From assembly GCF_030150205.1 (NCBI RefSeq), contig NZ_JASLGT010000009.1, positions 248,001 to 312,000 of the forward strand: a stretch of 64,000 nt of DNA, given 5' to 3'. The notes under the pieces were generated by a model, which made no database searches, had not been told where the DNA came from, and saw only the letters and a program-made list of their open reading frames with translations. This stretch comes from Niabella sp. GTDB taxonomy: Bacteria > Bacteroidota > Bacteroidia > Chitinophagales > Chitinophagaceae. Of the stretch, positions 15,880 through 24,590 are shown piece after piece. Position numbers and translations under genes: made by a program. Numbering within the stretch: position 1 is the first letter of the stretch; each line of letters opens with the position of its first letter.

Positions 15880-16993
15880 GTCACCCTGAGCGCAACGGAG
15901 TGAAGCCGAAGGGTCTCACGAATATCGAACAGCGTGATACCACAGGGATGCTTCGGCTAGGCTCAGCATGACGTAAACGTGATTATCGTTCCGTCACCCT
16001 GAGCGCAACGAAGTGAAGCCGAAGGGTCTCACAATTTTCGGGTAGTTCGATATCACAGGAATGCTTCGGCTACGCTCAGCATGACGTGAACCATGTTTCG
16101 TCACCCTGAGCGGAACAAAGTGGAGCCGAAGGGTCTCACGAATATCGAACAGCGTGATACCACAGGGATGCTTCGGCTACGCTCAGCATGACGTAAACGT
16201 GATTATCGTTCCGTCACCCTGAGCGGATCCCGACTAAAGTCGGGAGGAGCCGAAGGGTCTCACGAATATCGAACAGCGTGATACCACAGGGATGCTTCGG
16301 CTAGGCTCAGCATGACGGAAGTGTGATTGTTGTTTATTACGTAATCGCTTGACGCAAACGTTGTTTCGTCACCCTGAGCGGAGGGGAAGGGGAGCGTTGG
16401 TTGCTCAAAATGATGACCAACCGGCCAATTCCTGTTGCAAAATTTTCTGTTGCAATATTTAGTGCAACGATAAAGGTTGCAACAGTTTTGTTGCAATGTT
16501 AGGTGCCGGAAAGTATTTTGCAACCAGCGGGGTGGGTGGGAGGTCTGCGCCCGTTGGAGTGTGTGATAGGGTACTCCCCATGATCGCATGACGGAAGTGT
16601 GATTCGCTTTCATTACCATGATTACATAACGCCAACTTTGTTTTGTCACCCTGAGCGCAACGAAGTGAAGCCGAAGGGTCTCACGAATATCGAGCAGTCC
16701 GATATCATAGGGATGCTTCGGCTGCGCTCAGCATGACGTGAACCATGTTTTGTCACCCTGAGCGGAATGAAGTGGAGCCGAAGGGTCTCACAATTTTCGG
16801 GTAGTTCGATATCACAGGGATGCTTCGGCTGCGCTCAGCAAGACGGAAGCGTGATTGTTGTTCGTTAGCTTGGTCGCGTAATACGCAAATATTGTTTCGT
16901 CACCCTGAGCGCAATGTAATGCGGCCGAAGGGTCTCACAATTTTCGGGTAGTCCGATATCACAGGGATGCTTCGGCTGCGCTCAGCATGACGG
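15880..16993 (+). repeat. Array of dispersed hairpin repeat R2
   Basis: Eight copies start with GTCACCCTGAGCG at 15880, 15993, 16100, 16213, 16368 (truncated), 16645, 16752 and 16899. A full copy is about 94 bp: that start, 'AGCCGAAGGGTCTCAC', a variable core ('GAATATCGAACAG' or 'AATTTTCGGGTAG'), 'CACAGGGATGCTTCGGCT', then 'CGCTCAGCATGACG'. The ends are partly self-complementary, so each copy can fold. Copies follow at 107-113 bp in the first part. No gene lies in this 1.1-kb stretch. Confidence 0.85.
16435..16523 (+). repeat. Cluster of TTGCAA sites inside the repeat array
   Basis: TTGCAA occurs at 16435, 16450, 16477, 16491 and 16518, with GTGCAAC at 16462. Distances are 15, 12-13, 14, 14 and 27 bases, close to multiples of about 14. 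The cluster sits in unique sequence that interrupts the array after a truncated R2 copy. Confidence 0.55.
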
Positions 16994-17005
16994 AAGTATA
17001 ATTGC

Positions 17006-17323
17006 TCAATATAAAAGACTGTATATCTCTTTAGCTATTTCCTCATTAAGAACTTTCCACTGCGGGTTCTTTCGTACAATCAATTGTTCTTTCTTTTTCC
17101 TAACCCATCCCTTCAATTGTTTTTCCCGTTCAATTGCAGAATTAATCGTATCGAGCCATTCATAGTAAATTAGCAATGTTGCATTGTATTTATCTGTAAA
17201 ACTACCGGGTATTTCATGATGTTCATGTTCCCATAATCGCGCCCGGAGGTTAGATGTAACGCCGATGTAAAGCACCGTTCTTAGCTTGTTTGTTAGGATA
17301 TATACAAAGCCTCCTTTTTGCAT
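17006..17323 (-). CDS. Single-domain GIY-YIG nuclease
   Basis: 105 residues that are entirely one GIY-YIG domain of the UPF0213/YhbQ type: 'VYILTNKLRTVLYIGVTSNL' carries the two Tyr motifs, R in 'RARLWEHE', and a later E in 'SAIEREKQLKGW'. It starts at the ATG at 17323 in a line with the repeat copies. Such small proteins may cut DNA or be inactive scaffolds; here the catalytic residues appear present. It lies between repeat copies starting at 16899 and 17353, i.e. inside the R2 array, and has no other partner. The position suggests a link between gene and repeats, but this is not proven. Confidence 0.8.
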   Translation of the reverse strand: MQKGGFVYILTNKLRTVLYIGVTSNLRARLWEHEHHEIPGSFTDKYNATLLIYYEWLDTINSAIEREKQLKGWVRKKKEQLIVRKNPQWKVLNEEIAKEIYSLLY

Positions 17324-17352
17324 AGTACAAATTAGTAAAATAATTTTGTTTC

Positions 17353-17742
17353 GTCACCCTAAGCGGAACAAAGCGGAGCCGAAGGGGCTCATAATTTTCG
17401 GGCAGTTCGAGATCACAGGGATGCTTCGGCTACGCTCAGGATGGCGGAAGCGTGATTGTTGTTTATTGCCTAATCGCTTGACGCAAACCTGGTTTCGTCA
17501 CCCTGAGCGGAATGTAATGGAGCCGAAGGGTCTCGCGAATATTGAGCATTCCGATATCGCAGGGATGCTTCGGCTGCACTTCGTTTCGCTCAGCATGACG
17601 GGAGTGAGGTTGTCGTTCGTCACCTCGACCCAAGCGGAGCGATCTTTACGGAACCATCCAGGTAAAAGGAGTTTTGAAATTTATTTGCTAACAATAATGA
17701 TGGCGTAAAGATTTCTCGGCTGCGCTCGAAATGACAATGATA
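17353..17742 (+). repeat. Two more R2 copies and a related repeat
   Basis: R2 copies start at 17353 (diverged, CACCCTAAGCG) and 17497 (with an extra 'CACTTCGTTT' near its end). At about 17617-17742 follows a different relative: 'CGTCACCTCGACCC', 'AGCGATCTTTACGG', and at its end 'GTAAAGATTTCTCGGCTGCG' and 'CTCGAAATGACA'. No gene is present. Confidence 0.75.
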
Positions 17743-17817
17743 CTTTTGTCATCGAGGCCATTGATTTTGCATCGTAAATGAAATAATCGCGGTGACAAAG
17801 GGCATTACCCAAAAACA

Positions 17818-17844
17818 AACCAGCGGAAATAAATCCCGCTGGTT
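17818..17844 (-). terminator. Terminator of the Bcr/CflA transporter gene
   Basis: AACCAGCGG and CCGCTGGTT form a perfect 9-bp stem around a 9-base loop, followed on the minus strand by TTTGTTTTTG. It lies 46 bases beyond the transporter stop codon. Confidence 0.75.
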
Positions 17845-17889
17845 GCACAGATACACTCAAAAAACAAATCTGCTCTCTATACTTACTGA

Positions 17890-19170
17890 TTATGCGATGA
17901 TGCAGGCCTCTTCCGCTTCCTGTTCCGCCACTGCTTCAACAGGCGCAGCCACTTCCGCCGCAGGCGCTTGCTTAATCCTGCGCTGACCGGCCAGCAATAG
18001 CACCAGCGCCAGCAACCCGCTGGCGGCAATAATAATGGCCAGGGGCGCGGGCGTTTTATTGTCAAACACACCGGTAAGAGCTGCGGCCAGCGCACCCAGG
18101 CCCATTTGCAGCGCACCTAATAAAGCGGAAGCACTGCCCGCCTCCTTGCTAAAAGGCAGGATGCTGAGCGCGGCTGTATTGGGAGAACTGATGCCCAACG
18201 TACAGAAAAGGAGAAAGATAACGGCGATGGTACCATACAATCCTAAAATACCGGTGGTGATGCCCGCCAGCAGTACAAAGCCAATAATCGTTTGCAACAG
18301 GATGGACGCGGTCACCAGCTGCTCACTGGAATATTTTTTTAATAAGACCGCATTTAACTGGCTGCTGCCAATAAGCCCCGCCGCTATGATGGCGAAGATG
18401 GCACCATATGCGGTTTTGGATACGCCAAAGTATTCCATAAACAAATAGGGCGATCCGGAGAGGTAGGCAAAGAGCCCCGCAAAGGAAATGCCACCCGCAA
18501 AGGCATAGGTAAAGAACTGCGGATTTTTTAATACCCCGCCAAAGGCGTTGAGGATGGGCCGCGGTTTTAAGGATACCGATGCGTCCGGCGCGCGGCTTTC
18601 CCGGAACCGGAAAATAACGGCGGCCAGGGTAGCGGCAGCGATCAGCGCCAGGATGATAAATACATCCTGCCATTGATAATAAGCCACCACGTAACTGCCA
18701 AAAGTGGGCGCCAGGATGGGGGATACCCCTAACAACAGAATGAGCAGGGATAATACCTTGGCATTATCTTCCAGCGGAAACAGATCGCGGGTAATGGCCC
18801 GTGGTGCTACCATGGATACGCAACAACCCAGGGCCTGGATGAACCGCAGCACGATCAACGCTTCTGGCGTGCGTACCAGCACACAACCGATGGATGCGGC
18901 TATATAAATGACCAGCCCGATGATGAGCGGGCGCTTTCTGCCATACCGGTCCAGCAACGGTCCGCTGATCAGCTGTCCGATGCAAAGCCCGATAAAGAAG
19001 CTGGACAGGGAATAGGCAATGGTATTGATGGAGGTATGCAGGTCCTTTGCCATGGCCGGGAAGCCGGGCAGGTACATATCTATGGAAAACGGACCAATGG
19101 CGGTGAGTAAGCCAAGGATGGCGATGAGCACGATCCTTGTTCGCTTATTATTAATATCAGTTGTTTGCAT
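17890..19170 (-). CDS. Bcr/CflA-family multidrug efflux MFS transporter
   Basis: 426 residues with twelve predicted membrane helices. The N-terminal part has the family pattern 'GPFSIDMYLPGFPAMAKDL' and 'GQLISGPLLDRYGRKRPL' (the MFS motif A between helices 2 and 3). Proteins of this family export drugs such as bicyclomycin and chloramphenicol in exchange for protons. The Ala/Glu-rich C-terminal tail ('PAAEVAAPVEAVAEQEAEE') is unusual in composition. It is transcribed alone: its promoter region holds a 109-bp tandem repeat, and a good terminator follows. It lies directly downstream of the RND pump genes in the same direction, but with a 370-bp gap. Confidence 0.85.
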   Translation of the reverse strand: MQTTDINNKRTRIVLIAILGLLTAIGPFSIDMYLPGFPAMAKDLHTSINTIAYSLSSFFIGLCIGQLISGPLLDRYGRKRPLIIGLVIYIAASIGCVLVRTPEALIVLRFIQALGCCVSMVAPRAITRDLFPLEDNAKVLSLLILLLGVSPILAPTFGSYVVAYYQWQDVFIILALIAAATLAAVIFRFRESRAPDASVSLKPRPILNAFGGVLKNPQFFTYAFAGGISFAGLFAYLSGSPYLFMEYFGVSKTAYGAIFAIIAAGLIGSSQLNAVLLKKYSSEQLVTASILLQTIIGFVLLAGITTGILGLYGTIAVIFLLFCTLGISSPNTAALSILPFSKEAGSASALLGALQMGLGALAAALTGVFDNKTPAPLAIIIAASGLLALVLLLAGQRRIKQAPAAEVAAPVEAVAEQEAEEACIIA

Positions 19171-19185
19171 AACGCTTGCTTTTTA

Positions 19186-19530
19186 TGCCACTGAAGCACA
19201 GAAACACAGATTTTTTTGATGCTCCAGCGGCGGCTCAATTGCAAAGTGCCTCAGCTGCCTTAATTTATATGAGCCCAAGACACCGGTGTTTTGATGCCAC
19301 TGAAACACAGAAACACAGATTTTTTTGATGCTCCAGCAGCAGCTCAATTGCAAAGTGCCTCAGCTGCCTTAATTTATATGAGCCCGGGACACCAGTGTTT
19401 TGATGCCACTGAAACACAGAGGTAAAAATGTTTTTAATGCTACAGCAACAGGACTGTTCGATGCTTCAGTTGCTTTGATTTATAAAAAACCAAAGACATC
19501 AGTGTTTCCGTGCTTCTGTGGCATCAAAAT
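19186..19530 (+). repeat. 109-bp tandem repeat, 2 full copies plus a diverged third
   Basis: Copies begin TGCCACTGAAGCACAGAAAC at 19186 and the near-identical sequence at 19295, with exact 109-base spacing; a third starts at 19404 and diverges after 'CACAGA'. Each contains 'AGTGCCTCAGCTGCC' and 'TTTATATGAGCCC'. The block fills the region between the outer-membrane factor gene and the Bcr/CflA start codon. Confidence 0.85.
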
Positions 19531-19538
19531 GTGCCGCA

Positions 19539-20960
19539 CTATTTCCATCCGCCGCCGAGGGAGCGGTACAAATCTACCGCGGCGCTCAGCTGCAAACGGT
19601 GTATGTTGGCGAGGTTGAGCTCCGACTGCAATACATTGGATTGTGCGGAGAGCACCTCTATATAATTGGCCATACCGCTTTTAAACAGCAGGCGCGCATT
19701 TTTAATAGCCAGTTTTAAAGTATCTGCCTGACCGGCGGCAATGGTCTTTTGCTCCTTTAATTTTTCGGTAGCCACCAGTGCGTCGGATACTTCACCAATA
19801 GCTGTGAGTACCGATTGCCGGAATTCCAATACCGATTGCTCCCGCTGGATCCTGGCCGTTTCCAGCTGCGTTTTTAACTGCCGCTGCTGGAAGATGGGCT
19901 GGGTTACATTACCCAACAAGGTGCCAAACAGGGACGCGGGTATATTAAACCAGTTATTGGCCAGGTAAGAGTTTAACCCGCCTTGTGCAGTGATGGACAG
20001 GCTGGGGTACATATTGGCCTGGGCAATACCGGCCCTTGCGTTGGCGGCGATCAGCTCCATTTCCTTAGCCCGCACATCCGGCCTGCGGCTGAGTACTGCA
20101 GAAGGAATACCCGGGGTTAACCATTGCGGCACATCGGAGTTAAAAAGCCCTTTACCACGCTCCACGGCTGCGGGCAAACTGCCGGTTAAAATGCTCAGTG
20201 CATTTTCCTGTATGGCAATGTTCTGCTCCAGCTGGGGAATGAGCAGGGCAGTGGATTGCTTTTGCGCTTCTACCTGTTGTACGGCCAGGGTGGTAACTTC
20301 ACCGGCGTTGCGTTGCAGGCGGGTAAAGTTGAGTGTGCTGTCGATTAATGCCAGGTTCTTTTTTGCAATCCCCAGTTGTTCATCCAGCATCAGCAGGTTG
20401 TAATAGCCCTGTGCTATGCTGGCTACGATCTGCGTCTGCACCGCTTTTGAAGCCTCGTAGGTTTGCAGATAACCGGCCATGGTGGCTTCCTGCTGGCGGC
20501 GGATCTTGCCCCAGATATCGGCCTCCCAGGTAAGGTTAAAGGCGGCATTGAAATCTTCCACATGCTGCTTTTTGATAAAGCTGCCGATGCTTAACCCGTT
20601 TAAACTGTTGTTAGACGGGTTGGTGGTTTGCCCGGTTACGCTAAAGCTAAGCTGGGGCAGCTGCAACAATTTGGCCTGCTTTAAGGTTTGCTCAGATGCG
20701 GCTACGCGTTTGAGCGCGATCTGCAGGTCGTAATTATAGCTAACACCCTTGCTGATGAGGCTTTGCAAAGCAGGATCTGTAAAGAACTGCTTCCACTCCA
20801 CATCGGCAATGCTGCTGGTATCGGCCGTGGCTACTGCGCGAAACTCCTGTGGCAGCGGCACTTCCGGGCGTTTATATGCTTGTCCTACTTTACAGGATGC
20901 CGCCGTAACCAATAATGCGATCACCGGCAGCAGGTATTGTAGGGTATGTCTTCTTTTCAT
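19539..20960 (-). CDS. Outer-membrane efflux lipoprotein (NodT/OprM family)
   Basis: About 473 residues from the ATG at 20960 (an in-frame ATG lies 15 bases further out). It has a lipoprotein signal with lipobox AASC, then two repeats of the OEP domain. The second half has the typical 'LSRRPDVRAKEMELIAANARAGIAQANMYPSLSI'. Such proteins trimerise into the tunnel through the outer membrane for RND pumps. It is the last gene of the adaptor-pump-tunnel group. The 157-bp gap from the pump gene is partly filled by one repeat copy, so co-transcription is likely but not certain. Confidence 0.9.
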   Translation of the reverse strand: MKRRHTLQYLLPVIALLVTAASCKVGQAYKRPEVPLPQEFRAVATADTSSIADVEWKQFFTDPALQSLISKGVSYNYDLQIALKRVAASEQTLKQAKLLQLPQLSFSVTGQTTNPSNNSLNGLSIGSFIKKQHVEDFNAAFNLTWEADIWGKIRRQQEATMAGYLQTYEASKAVQTQIVASIAQGYYNLLMLDEQLGIAKKNLALIDSTLNFTRLQRNAGEVTTLAVQQVEAQKQSTALLIPQLEQNIAIQENALSILTGSLPAAVERGKGLFNSDVPQWLTPGIPSAVLSRRPDVRAKEMELIAANARAGIAQANMYPSLSITAQGGLNSYLANNWFNIPASLFGTLLGNVTQPIFQQRQLKTQLETARIQREQSVLEFRQSVLTAIGEVSDALVATEKLKEQKTIAAGQADTLKLAIKNARLLFKSGMANYIEVLSAQSNVLQSELNLANIHRLQLSAAVDLYRSLGGGWK

Positions 20961-21025
20961 ATTTAAATAATTCATAGTTGATTTTGATCCTTTTGAAGAA
21001 CTTTTTATGATGCTATTTACTTTCT

Positions 21026-21112
21026 GTCGTCATGCTGAGCGAAGCCGAAGCATCCCTGTGTTATCAGGCTGTCCGATATTTGGGAGACCCTTCCGCTACG
21101 GTCAGGGTGACC
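21026..21112 (+). repeat. Dispersed repeat R2, inverted copy
   Basis: Starts GTCGTCATGCTGAGCGAAGC and ends 'GGTCAGGGTGACC', the inverse of the array copies. It sits between the pump and outer-membrane factor genes of the efflux group. Confidence 0.8.
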
Positions 21113-21132
21113 ATAAGTGTGTTTGCTACGAC

Positions 21133-24100
21133 CTATCCCAATTCCCAATCCTCATCATCATCTGCTCTTTTGGATACGATCTTCTCCTGCAGGTACTGGA
21201 AGATGATGTACAGCACCGGGATAATAAATACACCCAGCAACACACCGGTAAGCATACCGCCTACGGTACTGTAGCCAATGGAGTGGTTACCGATGGCGGA
21301 AGCACCTTTTGCAAATACCAGCGGCAACATACCCACGATAAAGGCAAAGGAGGTCATCAATATCGGGCGCAGGCGCAGCCTGGAGGCTTCCAGCGCCGAG
21401 GCTACCAGGCTCATGCCTTTTCTTCGCCGCTGTACCGCGTACTCCACAATCAGGATAGCGTTCTTGGCCAACAGCCCGATGAGCATGATCAATCCGATCT
21501 GCACATAAATATTATTTTCCAGTCCGGCAAAGCCGATGAACATAAATACACCCAGTATACCCGCCGGTACGGTGAGGATCACCGCCAGGGGCAGCACATA
21601 ACTTTCGTACTGGGCCGCCAGGAGGAAGTACACAAAGATGATGCTGAGCAGGAAGATGTATACCTGCTGACTGCCGGCGCTCCGTTCCTCACGGGTAATA
21701 CCCGTCCACTCATACGAGTAGCCCCTCGGCAGGGCCGTCTTCGCCGTTTCCTCAATGGCACGGATGGCATCCCCCGTACTAAAGCCCGGTTTGGGTACTC
21801 CGTTAATGGTAACCGCATTAAAGAGGTTGTTACGGGTTACGGTTTCCGGACCAAATACCCGCTTCAAGGTAACCAGCGTTTTCACCGGTACCATTTCGCC
21901 CAGGTTGTTCTTTACAAAAATACCATCCAGGGAGGCGGGGTCTTTACGGTAGGGAATATCTGCCTGCGCCATTACGCGGTAGTATTTACCAAAACGGTTA
22001 AAGTCGGATACGAAGCTGCTACCAAAGTAGATCTGCATGGTTTGCATCAGCTCGCTTACGGATACACCTAATTGTTTGGCTTTTATAAAATCCGTTTCGA
22101 TGGTATACTGCGGGTTGCCGGCGGCAAACGTAGTAAATGCATACGCGATCTCCTTCCGCTGCATCAGCGCGCCGATAAAGGCTCCCGCGGTATTGCCCAG
22201 CTTTTCCAGCGGACCATTGGTACGATCCTGCAACATAAACTCAAAACCACTTACGTTACCAAAACCCTGTACCGTGGGGAAGTTGAAGAAGAAGGTATTG
22301 GCGTCCTTTACCGAAGTAACCTTGCCGGTAAGGGTGGCCGCAATTTCATCCGGGTTCTTCAGCTTGCCGCGTTTGTCCACATCCTTCAGCCGGATAAAGC
22401 CGGCAGCATAAGGAGAGGCACTGGCGCTGCTGATAAAGTTCAGCCCGTCGATAACCCAAAGGTTATTGGTCGATTCTTCCTGTTTGATGATCTTATCAAT
22501 TTCCGCGGTGGCTTTATGGGTGCGGTGCAGTGAACTACCCGGAGGTGTGTTTACGGCATACAGCACAAAGCCCTGATCTTCCGTAGGAATAAAGCCGGAA
22601 GGCGTTTTTTTGATGAGCCAGTAACTAACCCCGGCGATGAGCACGAGCGCACCAATGGCGATCCATTTCCTGCGGATGAGGAATTTTAAACTACCGATGT
22701 ACCGGTTCGTTAAGGTGCGGAACCCTGCATTGAACGCGGTAAAGAAGCGGGCCATAAACCCTTTCTTTTCGTGCGGATGTCCTTTTTCGCCCGGTGTATG
22801 CGGGTTTTTAAGGAACAGGGCACAAAGCGCCGGGCTGAGCGTTAACGCGTTTACTGCGGAGATTAAGATGGCGATGGCCAGTGTAAAGGCAAACTGCCGG
22901 TAAAACACACCCGCCGGGCCCTGCATAAATCCCACCGGTACAAATACCGCCGCCATTACCAGCGTGATGGAGATGATGGCACCGGAGATTTCGTTCATCG
23001 ACTGCACGGTGGCCTTACGCACCGGCATATCCTTATGTTCCATTTTTGCGTGCACGGCCTCCACTACCACAATGGCATCATCCACCACAATACCAATGGC
23101 CAGTACCAGCGCAAAGAGCGTTAACAGGTTAATGGTAAACCCAAAGAGCTGCAGGAAGAAGAAGGTCCCCACAATGGCTACCGGTACGGCAATGGCCGGT
23201 ATGAGCGTGGAACGGAAATCCTGCAGGAAGATGAATACCACGATGAATACAAGTATAAAGGCAATGATCAATGTTTCCCTTACCTGGTGGATGGAGGCAT
23301 CCAGGAACTCCTTGGAGTTATACATGGTAATGGGTTTGATGCCTTTGGGCATGGTGGTATACAGCTCTTTCAGCTGCCGGTCTACCTCGGTAAGAATATC
23401 ATTGGCGTTGGAGCCGGCGGTTTGCAAAATAGCGAAACCCGCCACGGGCTTGCCATTCAGCCGGCTGTTGGCATTATAGGTAAAGGCGCCAAACTCCACA
23501 CGGGCCAGGTCTTTCAGCTTTAATACGGAACCATTGGGATTTGCTTTTACCACAATGTTCTCGTAGTCCTCGTTCCGGTTCAGCTTGCCCTTGTACTTTA
23601 ATACATATTCAAATACCTCGTCGCTGTTCTGTCCCAGTCTTCCGGGCGCGGCCTCCAGGCTCTGGTCACGGATGGCGCCCAGTACATCCTGGGGTGAGAG
23701 GTTGTTGGCGGCCAGGCGGTCCGGCTTCAGCCAGATTCGCATGGAGTAGTCCTTGGCGCCAAATACCTGGGCCTGGGCCACACCGGGGATCCGCTGGATC
23801 TGCGGGATCACGTTGATCTTAAGATAGTTTTCCAGGAACAGTTCATCATACTGGGCGCTGTCTTCACTATAAAGCCCGGTGAACATGATAAAACTGTTCT
23901 GCACCTTTTGGGTGGAGATGCCCGACTGCACTACTTCCTGGGGGATCTGGTTCACGGCTTTGGAAACGCGGTTCTGCACGTTTACCGAAGCGATGTCGGG
24001 GTCGGTACCCTGTTTGAAAAATACCGTAAGGGTCATGGTACCGTCGTTACTGGAGTTGGAGGTCATGTAGGTCATGTTCTCCACACCGTTAATGGCTTCT

Positions 24101-24297
24101 TCCAGCGGAGTGGCCACGGAACGCGCTACCACCTCACCATTGGCACCGGGATAGGTGGCGGTAACCTGTACGCTGGGCGGCGCAATATCCGGGAACAGGG
24201 TAACAGGAAGCGCAAAGAGTGAAAGAATACCCAGCAAAAGCAGGATAATGGAAATTACCGTGGATAACACGGGTCGTTGTATAAATTTCTTTAGCAT
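21133..24297 (-). CDS. RND multidrug efflux pump (HAE1/AcrB family)
   Basis: 1054 residues when started at 'MLKKFIQRPV', the usual AcrB-type N-terminus (FI-x-R-P-V); the 51 codons upstream of it in the same frame look like intergenic repeat and are not included. It has twelve membrane helices in the RND layout, with large periplasmic loops after helices 1 and 7, and the helix-4 motif 'LVLAIGIVVDDAIVVVEAVH' with the paired Asp of the proton relay. Its role is proton-driven drug efflux from the periplasm. It is placed between the adaptor (upstream) and the outer-membrane factor (downstream). Confidence 0.93.
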   Translation of the reverse strand: MLKKFIQRPVLSTVISIILLLLGILSLFALPVTLFPDIAPPSVQVTATYPGANGEVVARSVATPLEEAINGVENMTYMTSNSSNDGTMTLTVFFKQGTDPDIASVNVQNRVSKAVNQIPQEVVQSGISTQKVQNSFIMFTGLYSEDSAQYDELFLENYLKINVIPQIQRIPGVAQAQVFGAKDYSMRIWLKPDRLAANNLSPQDVLGAIRDQSLEAAPGRLGQNSDEVFEYVLKYKGKLNRNEDYENIVVKANPNGSVLKLKDLARVEFGAFTYNANSRLNGKPVAGFAILQTAGSNANDILTEVDRQLKELYTTMPKGIKPITMYNSKEFLDASIHQVRETLIIAFILVFIVVFIFLQDFRSTLIPAIAVPVAIVGTFFFLQLFGFTINLLTLFALVLAIGIVVDDAIVVVEAVHAKMEHKDMPVRKATVQSMNEISGAIISITLVMAAVFVPVGFMQGPAGVFYRQFAFTLAIAILISAVNALTLSPALCALFLKNPHTPGEKGHPHEKKGFMARFFTAFNAGFRTLTNRYIGSLKFLIRRKWIAIGALVLIAGVSYWLIKKTPSGFIPTEDQGFVLYAVNTPPGSSLHRTHKATAEIDKIIKQEESTNNLWVIDGLNFISSASASPYAAGFIRLKDVDKRGKLKNPDEIAATLTGKVTSVKDANTFFFNFPTVQGFGNVSGFEFMLQDRTNGPLEKLGNTAGAFIGALMQRKEIAYAFTTFAAGNPQYTIETDFIKAKQLGVSVSELMQTMQIYFGSSFVSDFNRFGKYYRVMAQADIPYRKDPASLDGIFVKNNLGEMVPVKTLVTLKRVFGPETVTRNNLFNAVTINGVPKPGFSTGDAIRAIEETAKTALPRGYSYEWTGITREERSAGSQQVYIFLLSIIFVYFLLAAQYESYVLPLAVILTVPAGILGVFMFIGFAGLENNIYVQIGLIMLIGLLAKNAILIVEYAVQRRRKGMSLVASALEASRLRLRPILMTSFAFIVGMLPLVFAKGASAIGNHSIGYSTVGGMLTGVLLGVFIIPVLYIIFQYLQEKIVSKRADDDEDWELG

Positions 24298-24444
24298 GAT
24301 ATCGAGTTGTAAGTATGCTGTGCGTAAATAATGGAGTAAAAGATCCCTGTGCGGCAGGGGCTGCTGCTTGATCAGGGCGCTTTTACAGCGGTGTGCTGTG
24401 CCGCGAAGAATAAGTGTTGTTGAAAGGGTTGACCCGGGGGGCAT

Positions 24445-24561
24445 CGTCATTTCGACTGGGGCGAAGCGGTCCCGATTGGTATCGGGAGGAGAAATCTTAC
24501 GATCCCTTGTTCATACCGTAGAGATTTCTCGGCTCCACTACATTGCGCTCGAAATGACGCG
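24445..24561 (+). repeat. Dispersed hairpin repeat (R2 relative) between adaptor and pump genes
   Basis: Starts CGTCATTTCGACTGGGGCGA, contains the small hairpin CCCGATTGGTATCGGG, and ends 'GCGCTCGAAATGACG'. It belongs to the same type as 17617-17742. Confidence 0.75.
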
Positions 24562-24590
24562 GCGACTGCCGGGCCAGCCCTGTAAGCCCG

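Noticed and set aside
15880..17600. CRISPR array suspected from the regular repeats
   Set aside because: Units are about 94 bp with internal inverted repeats and almost no unique spacers, and no cas genes are near.
18035..18448. Frames opposite the Bcr/CflA transporter
   Set aside because: Antisense shadows of a transporter gene with twelve clear helices.
21007..22071. 354-codon plus-strand frame opposite the RND pump gene
   Set aside because: It is the antisense of a strongly supported pump gene; rich in His, Gln and Gly, with no domain.
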